NCBI RefSeq assembly: GCF_963664965.1
Contig: NZ_OY761823.1
Coordinates: forward strand, 2,173,501-2,237,500
Origin: an uncultured Pseudodesulfovibrio sp.
GTDB taxonomy: Bacteria; Desulfobacterota; Desulfovibrionia; Desulfovibrionales; Desulfovibrionaceae
Length of the DNA stretch: 64,000 bases
Direction: 5' to 3'
Of this stretch, positions 1 to 7,973 are shown in pieces (the stretch's first letter is position 1; each line of letters begins with the position of its first letter). The notes below the pieces were generated by a model that was given only the letters and a program-made list of their open reading frames with translations, had not been told where the DNA came from and did not search any database. The position numbers and the translations under genes were made by a program.

Positions 1-734
1 GCCTTGAATACCTTTTTGCCGCGGGTGTATTCGACGCCGACGGCGCGTTTGCCCTCAAACAGGATGCGCGTGGTCATTGCCAGACATTTGATGGTCAGGT
101 TGCGGCGGTTCTTTGCTGGGTGAACGTAAGCACGGGCCGCGTTCCAGCGACGTCCGCGATAGGTGTTGCGATCAAATTTGCCGAATCCTTCCTGTTGATA
201 GCCGTTAACGTCCTTGGTCACAGGATAGCCGGCTTCCTGCACAGCCCTGAAGAAGGCGTCGAAGAGCGGATTGTCGTTGTCTGGTTCGGTCAGGTAGAGA
301 GGACCGACCGCTCCCTGATACTCGTCGGCACCGGCGGTGCGGCATTCGAATCGTTTGAAATAGGGCAGGCAGTGGGCATAGGACCAGTTTTCGAGTCCGT
401 CTTCCCTGGACCATTTTTCGTAATCCATGGCGTTGCCGCGGATGTAGATCATGCCGTTGATGCAACTGGAGCCGCCGAGCACCTTGCCGCGCGGCTGGTA
501 GATGCGGCGGTTATTCATGTGGGGTTCGGGATCGGACTCATACCACCAGTTGTAGGTCTTGCCTGCCAGCGGATAGGTCAGGGCGGCTGGCATGTGAATA
601 CGGAAATCGAACTTGAAATCCGGGAGGCCTGCTTCCAGAACAAGGACTTTGTTGTTCGGATTGGCGCTCAGGCGGTTGGCAAGGACGGAACCTGCGGAAC
701 CGCCGCCGACAATTATGTAATCGTATTGTTTCAT
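1..734 (-). CDS. GMC-family FAD oxidoreductase, choline dehydrogenase-like (3' end outside window)
   Basis: Flavoprotein of the glucose-methanol-choline family; in this family the closest roles are oxidation of choline or other primary alcohols to aldehydes. About 244 N-terminal residues are present and the gene runs off the left edge. The start is followed at once by the FAD-binding Rossmann motif [16 protein letters not shown], and the GMC signature [14 protein letters not shown] follows near residue 85. It lies 21 bp downstream of a FadR-type regulator on the same strand, so the two are probably one transcript and the regulator probably senses a substrate or product. A betaine-forming role would fit the nearby osmolyte operon, but substrate cannot be read from sequence. 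Family is secure, substrate is inference. Confidence 0.88.
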   Translation of the reverse strand, partial: MKQYDYIIVGGGSAGSVLANRLSANPNNKVLVLEAGLPDFKFDFRIHMPAALTYPLAGKTYNWWYESDPEPHMNNRRIYQPRGKVLGGSSCINGMIYIRGNAMDYEKWSREDGLENWSYAHCLPYFKRFECRTAGADEYQGAVGPLYLTEPDNDNPLFDAFFRAVQEAGYPVTKDVNGYQQEGFGKFDRNTYRGRRWNAARAYVHPAKNRRNLTIKCLAMTTRILFEGKRAVGVEYTRGKKVFK

Positions 735-755
735 GATCGGTATTCTCTCTTGTGG

Positions 756-1538
756 CTAGTGGTTGTCTTCTTGAAGGAATTCTGCATCGGGCTCGTTGGT
801 AGGCGCCGCCTTTTCGTCGACGCACTTGCGTAGCAGCACGTAGTGGTGGCCGATAAACGCCAGAGCGCGCATGAGTTCGCCGTCTGCGATGGCCTTGGCG
901 GTGTCGCTCCAGTTGGCAGCGGCTCTTTCCCGGTACGTCGGATTCTCGTAAAGGGCGTAATCATGTGAACTGAAACCCATCTGAAGGGCATGCATCACCC
1001 ATTCGAAAAGGGGGTTGCGGGCCATGCGGACCAGCATGATGTTCAACTGGCGGTCCAGTTCGCTGGTAGCGAGGAAGTCCGGTTCGTCTTCACGAAGCAT
1101 GGACTTCAGTCGAAGAGACTCTCTGAGCAATTCTTCCTTTTCGGATTTTTCTCCATGAGCGATGGCCAATTGTGCGATGGTCCGGTCCAGAGACTCGCGG
1201 AATTCAATCAGTCTTTCGGGGTTCACGGGGTGTTGCTTGAGAAATAGAGCCAATGATTCGGAAACGTTACTTACGTCCATCTGTCGGACATAAGCTCCGC
1301 CCTTGGACCCCTTTTTGACTTCCAGAAGGCCCTTTTGTTTCAAAATCTTGATGGCTTCCCGGACGACACCGCGCCCTGTTCCGAACTGGGATTGCATTTC
1401 CCGTTCGCTTGGCAGTCGTTCTCCCGGAGACAGGCGGCCGTCAACGATGGCGGCTTCAATTTGCAGAGCGATTTCTTCGCTGGCTCGTCCTGCCTGCACG
1501 GGAAGGAAAAGGGGGGAAATAGTGTTAGATGCGGTCAA
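756..1538 (-). CDS. FadR/GntR-family transcriptional regulator (FCD domain)
   Basis: DNA-binding regulator of 260 aa. An N-terminal winged helix (about residues 15-85) carries the GntR pattern LPSEREMQSQFGTGRGVVREA, and the C-terminal two thirds is helical like FCD ligand-binding domains that sense small carboxylates. The only start before an in-frame stop is TTG at 1538, preceded by AGGT. It is first in a two-gene run with the GMC oxidoreductase. Two FadR-like palindromes lie upstream (1602-1612 and 1539-1549), the second covering the ribosome binding site, so autorepression is likely. The effector is unknown. Confidence 0.88.
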   Translation of the reverse strand: MTASNTISPLFLPVQAGRASEEIALQIEAAIVDGRLSPGERLPSEREMQSQFGTGRGVVREAIKILKQKGLLEVKKGSKGGAYVRQMDVSNVSESLALFLKQHPVNPERLIEFRESLDRTIAQLAIAHGEKSEKEELLRESLRLKSMLREDEPDFLATSELDRQLNIMLVRMARNPLFEWVMHALQMGFSSHDYALYENPTYRERAAANWSDTAKAIADGELMRALAFIGHHYVLLRKCVDEKAAPTNEPDAEFLQEDNH

Positions 1539-1549
1539 TGGTACTACCT
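1539..1549. promoter_or_regulatory. Candidate FadR-type operator over the ribosome binding site
   Basis: TGGTACTACCT fits the TGGT-N3-ACCA operator pattern of FadR/FCD regulators with one mismatch in the last base. It lies directly against the TTG start of the regulator gene and includes its AGGT Shine-Dalgarno sequence on the minus strand. Confidence 0.45.
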
Positions 1550-1601
1550 AATATTGGTTTTTTGCCTGGTTTTGAGTGAAAAATGATGTTTACATGATGT
1601 T

Positions 1602-1612
1602 TGGTCGTACCA
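1602..1612. promoter_or_regulatory. Candidate FadR-type operator, perfect palindrome
   Basis: TGGTCGTACCA is a perfect TGGT-N3-ACCA palindrome, the consensus for FadR-subfamily GntR proteins. It sits 64 bp upstream of the regulator start, where the promoter of the regulator/oxidoreductase operon is expected. Binding by the adjacent regulator is inference. Confidence 0.5.
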
Positions 1613-1739
1613 TTCTAGGCGTGTTTTCTGAAAATAGTCAAGTGGCTGCTAAGTGTTTAGAATAATATATCTTTAGCGATGTGGAATATGTTGTGGAGGG
1701 CGTTCGGTGGTGAGGGGTTTTTTAGTGAGGATAAAGAAA

Positions 1740-1770
1740 AAGGCCTTACAGTCAATTGATGTAAGGCCTT
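1740..1770 (-). terminator. Rho-independent terminator of the ABC transporter/ablAB operon
   Basis: Perfect 11-bp stem AAGGCCTTACA (1740-1750) with TGTAAGGCCTT (1760-1770), loop of 9 nt, followed on the minus strand by a T-rich tract. It stands about 60 bp after the end of the beta-lysine acetyltransferase gene. Confidence 0.8.
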
Positions 1771-1829
1771 GATTTATAGTTTAATAGTGTCATGGGCAGT
1801 TGCGTTGCTCAGTGTAATATTTCTGGAAA

Positions 1830-2681
1830 TTATACTGGTGCCCCTTTGGACCTGATGTGTTTGTGCCAGATGTTCATGCTTTCCAACTTGCCTGCGATCT
1901 GTGTGTTGTTGTGAAGGGTCCCGCCGAAAGCGTAGCCAGCACGGGAGAACACGATGTTCATGCCGAAGCTTTCCGCCCGGGCTATTGTGTATGCCGTATC
2001 AATAGGGAGGGCTTCCGCTGCTTGATCCATGGTTGCGAGCAACTTTCCAGCCGCCCCCTGCCCTCGGTATTCCGGAAGTGTGGCGAAGTCGGTCATCTCC
2101 GCACATTGCCAATCCATGTCCATTTCCATGGAGGCTGCGGCCACCAGCTTGTTGTCGGAAAAGATTCCGAAAAAGGCGGTGTCTGCGAGCATGGATTTGC
2201 TGAGGAAGGAGGGATCGTGCAACGGGAATGGGTAGGTTTCAAACACCGTGGCATAAAGCTCTGCCAGTTCGTCCACATTACCCAGTCGTAAGCGGACAAC
2301 CTCGTTCTTGTCGGTTTGCTTCTCCGTAATTTCAGATTTTTGATCTGCTTGGTCGAGAACCGCAGACATGCGTTTAATATTAGTGGGAATGGCACGTCTT
2401 TGGTCCAGATACTTACTCATGAAGTATCCAGCACTTTCTCCCTTGTGCATGAATGGCACACGCGCTTCATCAACGAATCCTAACGCGGCAAAATGTGATG
2501 TGGCGTTGGCCGGGACCTTGGCAAAGAGCTTGGTGTAGCCCTTCTGGCGAGCTAGTTCATACATCTCGTGTACGATTTCGGGCAGGTCATCTTGATCAAG
2601 CTTCATGAGGTAAACCCGATTGTTGGAAGGTCCGTGTTGCACCAAGGATTTGCCTAGATGGGTGATCTCATCAGGCTGCAT
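1830..2681 (-). CDS. ablB: Beta-lysine N6-acetyltransferase
   Basis: GNAT-family enzyme of 283 aa that acetylates the epsilon amino group of beta-lysine to make N-epsilon-acetyl-beta-lysine, a compatible solute first known from methanogens. The C-terminal half holds the GNAT core, with the acetyl-CoA loop in [20 protein letters not shown] near residue 205. The start at 2681 was chosen because it has a strong GGAGA ribosome site and overlaps the end of the aminomutase gene by 11 bp; the longer upstream frame lies inside that gene and looks non-coding. It is last in the operon and is followed by a terminator. The identification rests strongly on the kamA partner. Confidence 0.88.
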   Translation of the reverse strand: MQPDEITHLGKSLVQHGPSNNRVYLMKLDQDDLPEIVHEMYELARQKGYTKLFAKVPANATSHFAALGFVDEARVPFMHKGESAGYFMSKYLDQRRAIPTNIKRMSAVLDQADQKSEITEKQTDKNEVVRLRLGNVDELAELYATVFETYPFPLHDPSFLSKSMLADTAFFGIFSDNKLVAAASMEMDMDWQCAEMTDFATLPEYRGQGAAGKLLATMDQAAEALPIDTAYTIARAESFGMNIVFSRAGYAFGGTLHNNTQIAGKLESMNIWHKHIRSKGAPV

Positions 2682-3984
2682 CGTCTCTCCTTTCAATACG
2701 GTCGTTGTCCTCCGGCGTAAGACTTGTTGTATCATCCCAATCTGACAAGAGTTTTTCAATACCGATTGCCTTTTCTTCTGCATCTTCCTCTTTGAGTTGG
2801 AGATTGCAGGTTGAGCATTCACGATCGCAGTAATTGGGTTCATATGAAGTTGGTTCATTGTATGTGGTGATGACACCTTCATAGTTTCTGAGCACAACTT
2901 TGTTGGGACCCCATGAGACAATGTAGTTGGGCATGACCGGGATTTTACCGCCACCGCCGGGAGCGTCTACCACGTATGTTGGCACGGAAAATCCGCTTGT
3001 GTGTCCACGGAGGCTTTCGATGATTTCGATCCCCTTGCCTATGGGAGTTCGGAAGTGGGTCAAGCCTTCAGACATGTCACACTGGTACAGGTAGTAAGGG
3101 CGCACTCTGTTCTTCACCAGTTTTTGGTTGAGTGTTTTGATGAGTCGTTGGCAGTCGTTGACGCCAGACAGAAGCACGCTTTGGTTGCCAAGGGGAATAC
3201 CTGCATTTGCCAGACGTTGCAGGGCTCGCCGGGATGAGGCCGTGAGTTCGCGTGGGTGGTTGAAGTGGGTGTTGATCCACAGCGGGTGATGCTTTTTCAG
3301 TATGTTCACCAGATCGTGGGTGATTCTGTAGGGAAGCACCACGGGCATTCTGGTCCCGATTCGGACTACTTCAACGTGCTCTATTTCTTCGATTTGGGTG
3401 AGGAGCCAGTCGAGCTTGTCGTCCGAAAGCATGAGAGGGTCGCCGCCGGAGAGCAAAACGTCACGGACCTGGGGAGTGTTGCGAATGTATTCGATTCCCT
3501 GTTCAAGGTCGGAGCGGGACGGTATGGACTCGACATCGCCGACTTTGCGTTTGCGGGTGCAGTGGCGGCAGTACATCGAACAGGTGTTGCTGACATGGAA
3601 CAGGACTCGGTCGGGGTAGCGGTGGGTGATTCCGGGGGCCGGACTGTCCTTGTCTTCATGCAGTGGGTCGGACATGTCGTAGCGGCCGATGTTCAGTTCC
3701 TCCGGCGCGGGGAAGGACTGAATGAAGACTGGGTCGTTTTTATAGTCATCGGGATCTATGAGAGAGAGGTAGTACGGTGTAACGGACATGGGGAATTTGT
3801 GTATGGTCCGTTCGAAAATCGCCTTCTTTTTTTCCGGGAAGGTGATTCCGAGCACTCGTTCAAAGTCGTCCACGGTCTTGATGGAGTGGCGTATGTGCCA
3901 TTTCCAGTCGGTCCAATCCGACTTTGACGCTGTCTCGCGCAGCGTTTCCGCGACTTCCTGTTGGTGTTCGGTGAATATTGGCAA
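2671..3984 (-). CDS. ablA: Lysine 2,3-aminomutase (radical SAM, PLP)
   Basis: Converts L-lysine to L-beta-lysine with S-adenosylmethionine, a [4Fe-4S] cluster and PLP; here it is the first step of acetyl-beta-lysine synthesis. The 437-aa protein has the radical SAM cysteines CSMYCRHC (C135, C139, C142), and the glycine-rich GGGGKIPV segment whose lysine binds PLP in this family. A C-terminal cysteine cluster (YCDRECSTC) matches the zinc site of lysine aminomutases. The start is TTG at 3984, supported by an AGGAGA site six bases upstream. It lies 13 bp after the transporter ATPase gene and overlaps ablB, so it is clearly in the operon. KamA is the other usual name. Confidence 0.95.
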   Translation of the reverse strand: MPIFTEHQQEVAETLRETASKSDWTDWKWHIRHSIKTVDDFERVLGITFPEKKKAIFERTIHKFPMSVTPYYLSLIDPDDYKNDPVFIQSFPAPEELNIGRYDMSDPLHEDKDSPAPGITHRYPDRVLFHVSNTCSMYCRHCTRKRKVGDVESIPSRSDLEQGIEYIRNTPQVRDVLLSGGDPLMLSDDKLDWLLTQIEEIEHVEVVRIGTRMPVVLPYRITHDLVNILKKHHPLWINTHFNHPRELTASSRRALQRLANAGIPLGNQSVLLSGVNDCQRLIKTLNQKLVKNRVRPYYLYQCDMSEGLTHFRTPIGKGIEIIESLRGHTSGFSVPTYVVDAPGGGGKIPVMPNYIVSWGPNKVVLRNYEGVITTYNEPTSYEPNYCDRECSTCNLQLKEEDAEEKAIGIEKLLSDWDDTTSLTPEDNDRIERRDDAA

Positions 3985-3997
3985 ACTGTCTCCTTGG

Positions 3998-4735
3998 TTA
4001 CAGTATCTGACTCAGGAATTCCCGAGTCCGGGCTTCGGCAGGCTCGTCGAAAATGGCTGCCGGAGTGTCCTTTTCCAGGATCACGCCCTCATCCATGAAA
4101 GCCACGGTGTCAGCGACTTCACGGGCAAAACCCATTTCGTGGGTTACGATCATCATTGTCATGCCGTCTTCGGCTAGGTCTTTCATGACAGACAGAACTT
4201 CCCCCACCAGTTCCGGGTCGAGGGCAGAGGTGGGTTCGTCAAAGAGCATGACATCAGGTTCCATGGCTAATGCACGGGCGATGGCGACACGTTGCTTCTG
4301 GCCACCGGAAAGCGTGTTTGGATACGCCTTTTCCTTGTCGCTCAGGCCGACCTTTTCGAGAAAGTGGCACCCGATTTTCCGGGCCTTTCCCTTGCTCATC
4401 TTTTTGACCTGTGTCGGCCCCTCGATGACGTTGCCCAGTACGGTCATGTGCGGGAAGAGGTTGAAATGCTGGAAGACCATTCCGACGCGTGCCCGGAGTG
4501 CATTGATGCGTTTTTCGTTATCCGTGACTTCCCAGCCGTTGATCTTGACTTCGCCTTCCTGAAAGGTTTCCAGATAGTTCACGCACCGAAGGAGGGTGGA
4601 TTTTCCCGAGCCGCTGGCTCCAATGACGCAGAGGACTTCCGACGGCAATACGTTCAGGTTGATGCCTTTCAGGACGTGGTTGTCTCCGAACCATTTGTTC
4701 AGGTTCGATATTTCGATGATGGCTTGTTCGTTCAT
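3998..4735 (-). CDS. Polar amino-acid ABC transporter, ATP-binding protein
   Basis: Cytoplasmic ATPase (245 aa) of a PAAT-type amino-acid importer (GlnQ/HisP group). Walker [10 protein letters not shown] near residue 40, Q-loop in [14 protein letters not shown], signature LSGGQKQR, Walker B VMLFDEP, and a switch histidine in IVTHEMGFA are all present. The start at 4735 leaves one base after the permease stop codon; the open frame continues upstream but would overlap the permease. Position between permease and lysine aminomutase suggests the transporter supplies lysine. That substrate is inferred from context only. Confidence 0.93.
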   Translation of the reverse strand: MNEQAIIEISNLNKWFGDNHVLKGINLNVLPSEVLCVIGASGSGKSTLLRCVNYLETFQEGEVKINGWEVTDNEKRINALRARVGMVFQHFNLFPHMTVLGNVIEGPTQVKKMSKGKARKIGCHFLEKVGLSDKEKAYPNTLSGGQKQRVAIARALAMEPDVMLFDEPTSALDPELVGEVLSVMKDLAEDGMTMMIVTHEMGFAREVADTVAFMDEGVILEKDTPAAIFDEPAEARTREFLSQIL

Positions 4736-4736
4736 G

Positions 4737-5399
4737 TTATGCCTGTGCGCCGTCGACATCGAGACGGGATTCAATGTAGCGGAATGTTTTGCTGAAGATG
4801 GCCGTGTAGAACAGGTAGAACAGGGCGGCAATGAACAGCATTTCCATCATCATGTAGTTGGACGAAGCCAGTTGCTGGGATTTGAGCAGCAGTTCGTTGA
4901 TGGTGATGGTGCTAGCGAGCGACGAGTCCTTCAGGGCGATGATGAACTGGTTGCCCAGTGACGGGATGGCCCGTTTGAAAGCCTGCGGCAGGATGATGCG
5001 GACCATCGACCGTGTGTACGTCATGCCGAGGCTTCGGGCCGCCTCCATCTGTCCTTCGGAAATGGATACGATGGCACCGCGGAATATTTCTGCGATGTAT
5101 GCGCCGTTGTGGATGCCGAGCGCCAGCGTGGCCGAGGTCAGTGCGTCGAATCCGACGACGCTGCGAAGCCCGAAATAGATGAACAGCAGTTGAAGCAGGA
5201 GCGGTGTGCCCCTGATGATGTAAATGTATGCCCTTGCCGGAAGAGAGAAGAACGGGTTGCTTGAAATACGCAGGAAGGCCGTTCCCAGTCCCAGCCCCAG
5301 TCCCAGCAGGATGCCCAGAGTCGTGACCTTGATGGTCATCCAGGCCGCAGGCAAAAAGAAGGGCAGGTACTTCGCGAGTACTGTGAAATCGAAATACAT
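4737..5399 (-). CDS. Polar amino-acid ABC transporter, permease
   Basis: Inner-membrane permease of 220 aa from the His/Glu/Gln/Arg family. Several hydrophobic helices are visible, and the EAA loop that docks the ATPase appears as [23 protein letters not shown] near residue 135, where EAARSLGM is the conserved core. Only one permease gene is present, so the channel is probably a homodimer. It follows the binding-protein gene after a 75-bp gap holding a strong stem-loop. Substrate is most likely a basic amino acid such as lysine, by context. Confidence 0.93.
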   Translation of the reverse strand: MYFDFTVLAKYLPFFLPAAWMTIKVTTLGILLGLGLGLGTAFLRISSNPFFSLPARAYIYIIRGTPLLLQLLFIYFGLRSVVGFDALTSATLALGIHNGAYIAEIFRGAIVSISEGQMEAARSLGMTYTRSMVRIILPQAFKRAIPSLGNQFIIALKDSSLASTITINELLLKSQQLASSNYMMMEMLFIAALFYLFYTAIFSKTFRYIESRLDVDGAQA

Positions 5400-5424
5400 G
5401 GTGCGTTCCAGTGTTGAATTGAAT

Positions 5425-5458
5425 TGGCGCGGCGTCCCCCCACAGAACCGCCGCGCCA
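5425..5458 (-). promoter_or_regulatory. Intercistronic stem-loop between binding protein and permease genes
   Basis: A perfect 10-bp GC-rich stem, TGGCGCGGCG (5425-5434) with CGCCGCGCCA (5449-5458), loop 14 nt, and no T-tract after it on the minus strand. Such hairpins after a periplasmic binding-protein gene usually protect upstream mRNA or attenuate read-through, so the binding protein is made in excess over the membrane parts. The function here is inferred. Confidence 0.6.
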
Positions 5459-5474
5459 GGAGAGGATGAGTGCG

Positions 5475-6260
5475 TTATCGGACCGTGATGTCCGTTTTGA
5501 GCCATTTCCGGCTCAAGGAGGACAAGGTGCCGTCTTTGTGCATGGCTGCAAGTGCCTTGTTCACTTCCGTGAGCAGGGTGTCGTCGCCTTTGCGGAAGGC
5601 AACGGCGATGTCTTCGCCCCGCAGCGGCATGCCGAGCAGGGCTATGTCAAACTTTCCGCTGTTCATGGCATTTACGCCTACGACGCGGTCAGTGATAACG
5701 CCGTCAACAACACCGCTGTTCAATTCTGTCAGGGTATGGGTGTCGTCCTTGTACAGTTTCACGTCGCCTGCTCCGAGTTTTTCGGCGTCCTTGGCGAACG
5801 TAGTGCCGGTCACCACGCCGACGGTCTTGCCTTTGAGCTGTGCGGGGGCGGTGAACTGGGTTCCCTTTTTCACGACCAGCTGTGCTCCGGAATAGTAGTA
5901 CGGTGAGGAAAAATTTACGACTTCAAGACGCTGCTCGGTGACAGCCATGCTGCCGAGAATGCCGTCGTAGGCACCAGATCGCAGACCTTCGATAATGCCG
6001 CTCCATTCAGTGGTCACGGGCTTGAAGGAGACCTCGAGACGTTTGGCGACTTCATTGGCGACGTCCACGTCGAATCCGACCAACTCATTGTTGTCGTTGT
6101 AAAAATTGAAGGGAGGGTAGCCGCCGCTCATGGCGAAACTGATCTCCCCCGCCTCCTTGACTCTGGACAAAGAGTCTTTGTTTTCTTCTGAACATCCGGC
6201 AAGCATAAACGCAAAGAGCGTGACCGCGAAGGCGGCCAGCAAACGATGAATCCGTTTCAT
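5475..6260 (-). CDS. Amino-acid ABC transporter substrate-binding lipoprotein
   Basis: Extracytoplasmic solute-binding protein of family 3 (261 aa). The N-terminus is a lipoprotein signal with lipobox FMLAGC, cysteine at residue 23. The mature part has the family-3 pattern, including GFDVDVANEVAKRL near residue 82 and WSGIIEGLRSGAYDGI near 105. Start has a good AGGAG site. It is the first clear transporter gene of the operon that ends in ablA-ablB, which suggests it captures lysine; binding specificity cannot be read from sequence. Confidence 0.92.
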   Translation of the reverse strand: MKRIHRLLAAFAVTLFAFMLAGCSEENKDSLSRVKEAGEISFAMSGGYPPFNFYNDNNELVGFDVDVANEVAKRLEVSFKPVTTEWSGIIEGLRSGAYDGILGSMAVTEQRLEVVNFSSPYYYSGAQLVVKKGTQFTAPAQLKGKTVGVVTGTTFAKDAEKLGAGDVKLYKDDTHTLTELNSGVVDGVITDRVVGVNAMNSGKFDIALLGMPLRGEDIAVAFRKGDDTLLTEVNKALAAMHKDGTLSSLSRKWLKTDITVR

Positions 6261-6268
6261 GATGGCTC

Positions 6269-6457
6269 CTATGGGATTTTGAGATAACAGTTCCTCGGCA
6301 TGATGATGAACTGCTCGTTGTTGAATGAGGAATCTGTGGGAAGAGTCTCATTGTGAAGTGCGAAAAAAAGCGCAAGGAAGAGTGTGGCCATAAGAGGAAC
6401 GGCAACAATCGCGATATCCGTTATGTCGAAATCGTGTCCTTTGATTGAAAAATGCAT
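6269..6457 (-). CDS. Possible small membrane protein at the head of the transporter operon
   Basis: A 62-aa frame ending 8 bp before the binding-protein gene, with its stop codon touching that gene's Shine-Dalgarno sequence. Residues 12-34 (DITDIAIVAVPLMATLFLALFF) form one likely membrane helix. No clear ribosome binding site precedes the ATG at 6457. It matches no family I know. It could be a leader peptide, a small transporter partner or a chance frame. Confidence 0.4.
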   Translation of the reverse strand: MHFSIKGHDFDITDIAIVAVPLMATLFLALFFALHNETLPTDSSFNNEQFIIMPRNCYLKIP

Positions 6458-6508
6458 TGCTTTGCGCGCACGGGGTTAGAAATTGCTTTCGTGTAAGTGA
6501 AGCAGCTT

Positions 6509-6565
6509 CGGGTATCCCCGACAAGGGGGTGTGGCGGGTAGATTTCGGGTATTCGGGTATACCCG
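6509..6565. promoter_or_regulatory. Repeated CGGGTA elements and 12-bp palindrome
   Basis: CGGGTA occurs four times (6509, 6535, 6546, 6554), three of them inside TTCGGGTAT, and the last forms the perfect palindrome CGGGTATACCCG (6554-6565). The cluster lies between the LuxR-type regulator gene and the transporter/ablAB operon, about 50-100 bp upstream of the first frame of that operon. It is a plausible binding array for the neighbouring regulator. Confidence 0.45.
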
Positions 6566-6566
6566 G

Positions 6567-7781
6567 TCAGGAGAGGGAAGGCTTCTGGCGCAGGTACGTG
6601 TAAAGCGAGGCCTTTCTTCCTCTCAGGCCGAGCTTCTTGCGAATGTTTTTTCTGTGGGTCTGGACAGTTTCAAAGGACATGCTCAGGAGCTCGGCGATTT
6701 CCTTGCCGCTTCGTCCCAGTTGTATAAGTTGGCAGACTTCCATTTCTCGTGGGGAGAGGCGGAGGAGTTCGGAATCAAATTCTCCGGATGAATCGTTTGC
6801 GAGGTCTACAAGTTGGTCTTCAATGATACTTTTATAGCCTTCACGTACTTCAGGAGTGTCGGAAGTCGTGATGCGTTCCAGAGCTGGAAGCATCTGCTTT
6901 TTGACTTGGCTGGTCAATTGCTCCCGCATTTCCTTGCGTTCTTCTTCCACAGATTTGAGAACTTGCTTCAGTGCGATTTCCTTTTCCTTCACTTCGGCCT
7001 TTTGGTCCAGAAGGTCTTCCTTGAGTTCCTCATGTTCTGTCAGGTCGTGAAGGATGAGTTGGTAGAGTGAGTAGTCGGTAAAGGTGATTTTGCGGAGGGT
7101 CGCTTCTGCGGGAAAGCCTTCACCATCCCCGTCAATGGCGACGACGTTTTTCGTCCATAATTCCTTGGCTTGGAGAGTGTGCATGGCATTGCGAAGGAGT
7201 GCGTGAAAACGCTTTCCCAGCAACCGTTTGAAGTTGTCCCCCGACAAGCCGTGCTCGGATTTTGAATGCTGTCTCTGAGCCATTTTGTTTGCGGCAATGA
7301 TGGTGCCTTCGTCATCAATGAGAAACGTTGCATCAAGGGCTGCGTCGAAAAAGGCGTTAAAGAGCGTGATGGAGTCTGACCAGGCAGTGATGTTATCCTC
7401 CAGTCGTTCTTCGTAACTTTCGTAGAGAGCCTCCATGGGGCGATTGTCGGTGGCTATGATGACAAAGCCGCCGTAGGGCGCGAGACTGGAAACCAGCGGA
7501 ATAATACGAAGCAGGAAGCTTCGTCCGTCACAGCAGGTGATTTCGTGAATCTGACGGGGAGGAAAGCGGCGGAGCGTGTCCTCAAGGGTTTTCGTTTCCA
7601 AGGCCAGTGCCTCCCAGAAAGATGTGTCCACTTTCGATGCGTCGGGAAGGTACTTGAGTCTGACGTTATTGGATTCCACCACCATGCCGTGATTGTCGGC
7701 AAAAAGAATGAGGTCATCCCAGGCTTCTACTACGTCCCCGGGATCGGTCAGTGCTGTCGTCAGTTCTGTCATATCGGCCAT
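6567..7781 (-). CDS. PAS-domain LuxR-type transcriptional regulator
   Basis: 404-aa cytoplasmic regulator. A PAS-like sensor region spans about residues 140-250 (DATFLIDDEGTIIAANKMA), then a charged coiled coil at about 250-305 (EELKEDLLDQKAEVKEKEI onwards). A C-terminal LuxR/GerE helix-turn-helix follows at about 338-398 (LSPREMEVCQLIQLGRSGKEIAELL, with the recognition helix in FETVQTHRKNI). There is no receiver or kinase domain, so it probably senses a ligand or redox state directly. It ends 110 bp upstream of the transporter/ablAB operon on the same strand, across the CGGGTA repeats, and is a good candidate regulator of it. The signal is unknown. Confidence 0.85.
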   Translation of the reverse strand: MADMTELTTALTDPGDVVEAWDDLILFADNHGMVVESNNVRLKYLPDASKVDTSFWEALALETKTLEDTLRRFPPRQIHEITCCDGRSFLLRIIPLVSSLAPYGGFVIIATDNRPMEALYESYEERLEDNITAWSDSITLFNAFFDAALDATFLIDDEGTIIAANKMAQRQHSKSEHGLSGDNFKRLLGKRFHALLRNAMHTLQAKELWTKNVVAIDGDGEGFPAEATLRKITFTDYSLYQLILHDLTEHEELKEDLLDQKAEVKEKEIALKQVLKSVEEERKEMREQLTSQVKKQMLPALERITTSDTPEVREGYKSIIEDQLVDLANDSSGEFDSELLRLSPREMEVCQLIQLGRSGKEIAELLSMSFETVQTHRKNIRKKLGLRGRKASLYTYLRQKPSLS

Positions 7782-7894
7782 GCGCTAGGCGTATCATGGT
7801 GAACGAACAATGAAAACCATGGGATTTTATATGAAACCAAAGCTGTAAATGATGTTTGGCGGGGAAGTGTCAACAAGAGGTCGGCAAAAACGAA

Positions 7895-7927
7895 AAAGGG
7901 TTTAGCGAAGTACTCGCTAAACCCTTT
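7895..7927 (-). terminator. Rho-independent terminator of the glycogen operon
   Basis: Perfect 14-bp stem AAAGGGTTTAGCGA (7895-7908) with TCGCTAAACCCTTT (7914-7927), loop AGTAC, and a T-run after it on the minus strand. It lies 47 bp after the fusion glycogen enzyme gene. Confidence 0.9.
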
Positions 7928-7973
7928 AAACTGATTGAAATTGTACTCACCTTGTGTGCAGCTTCATATCATC

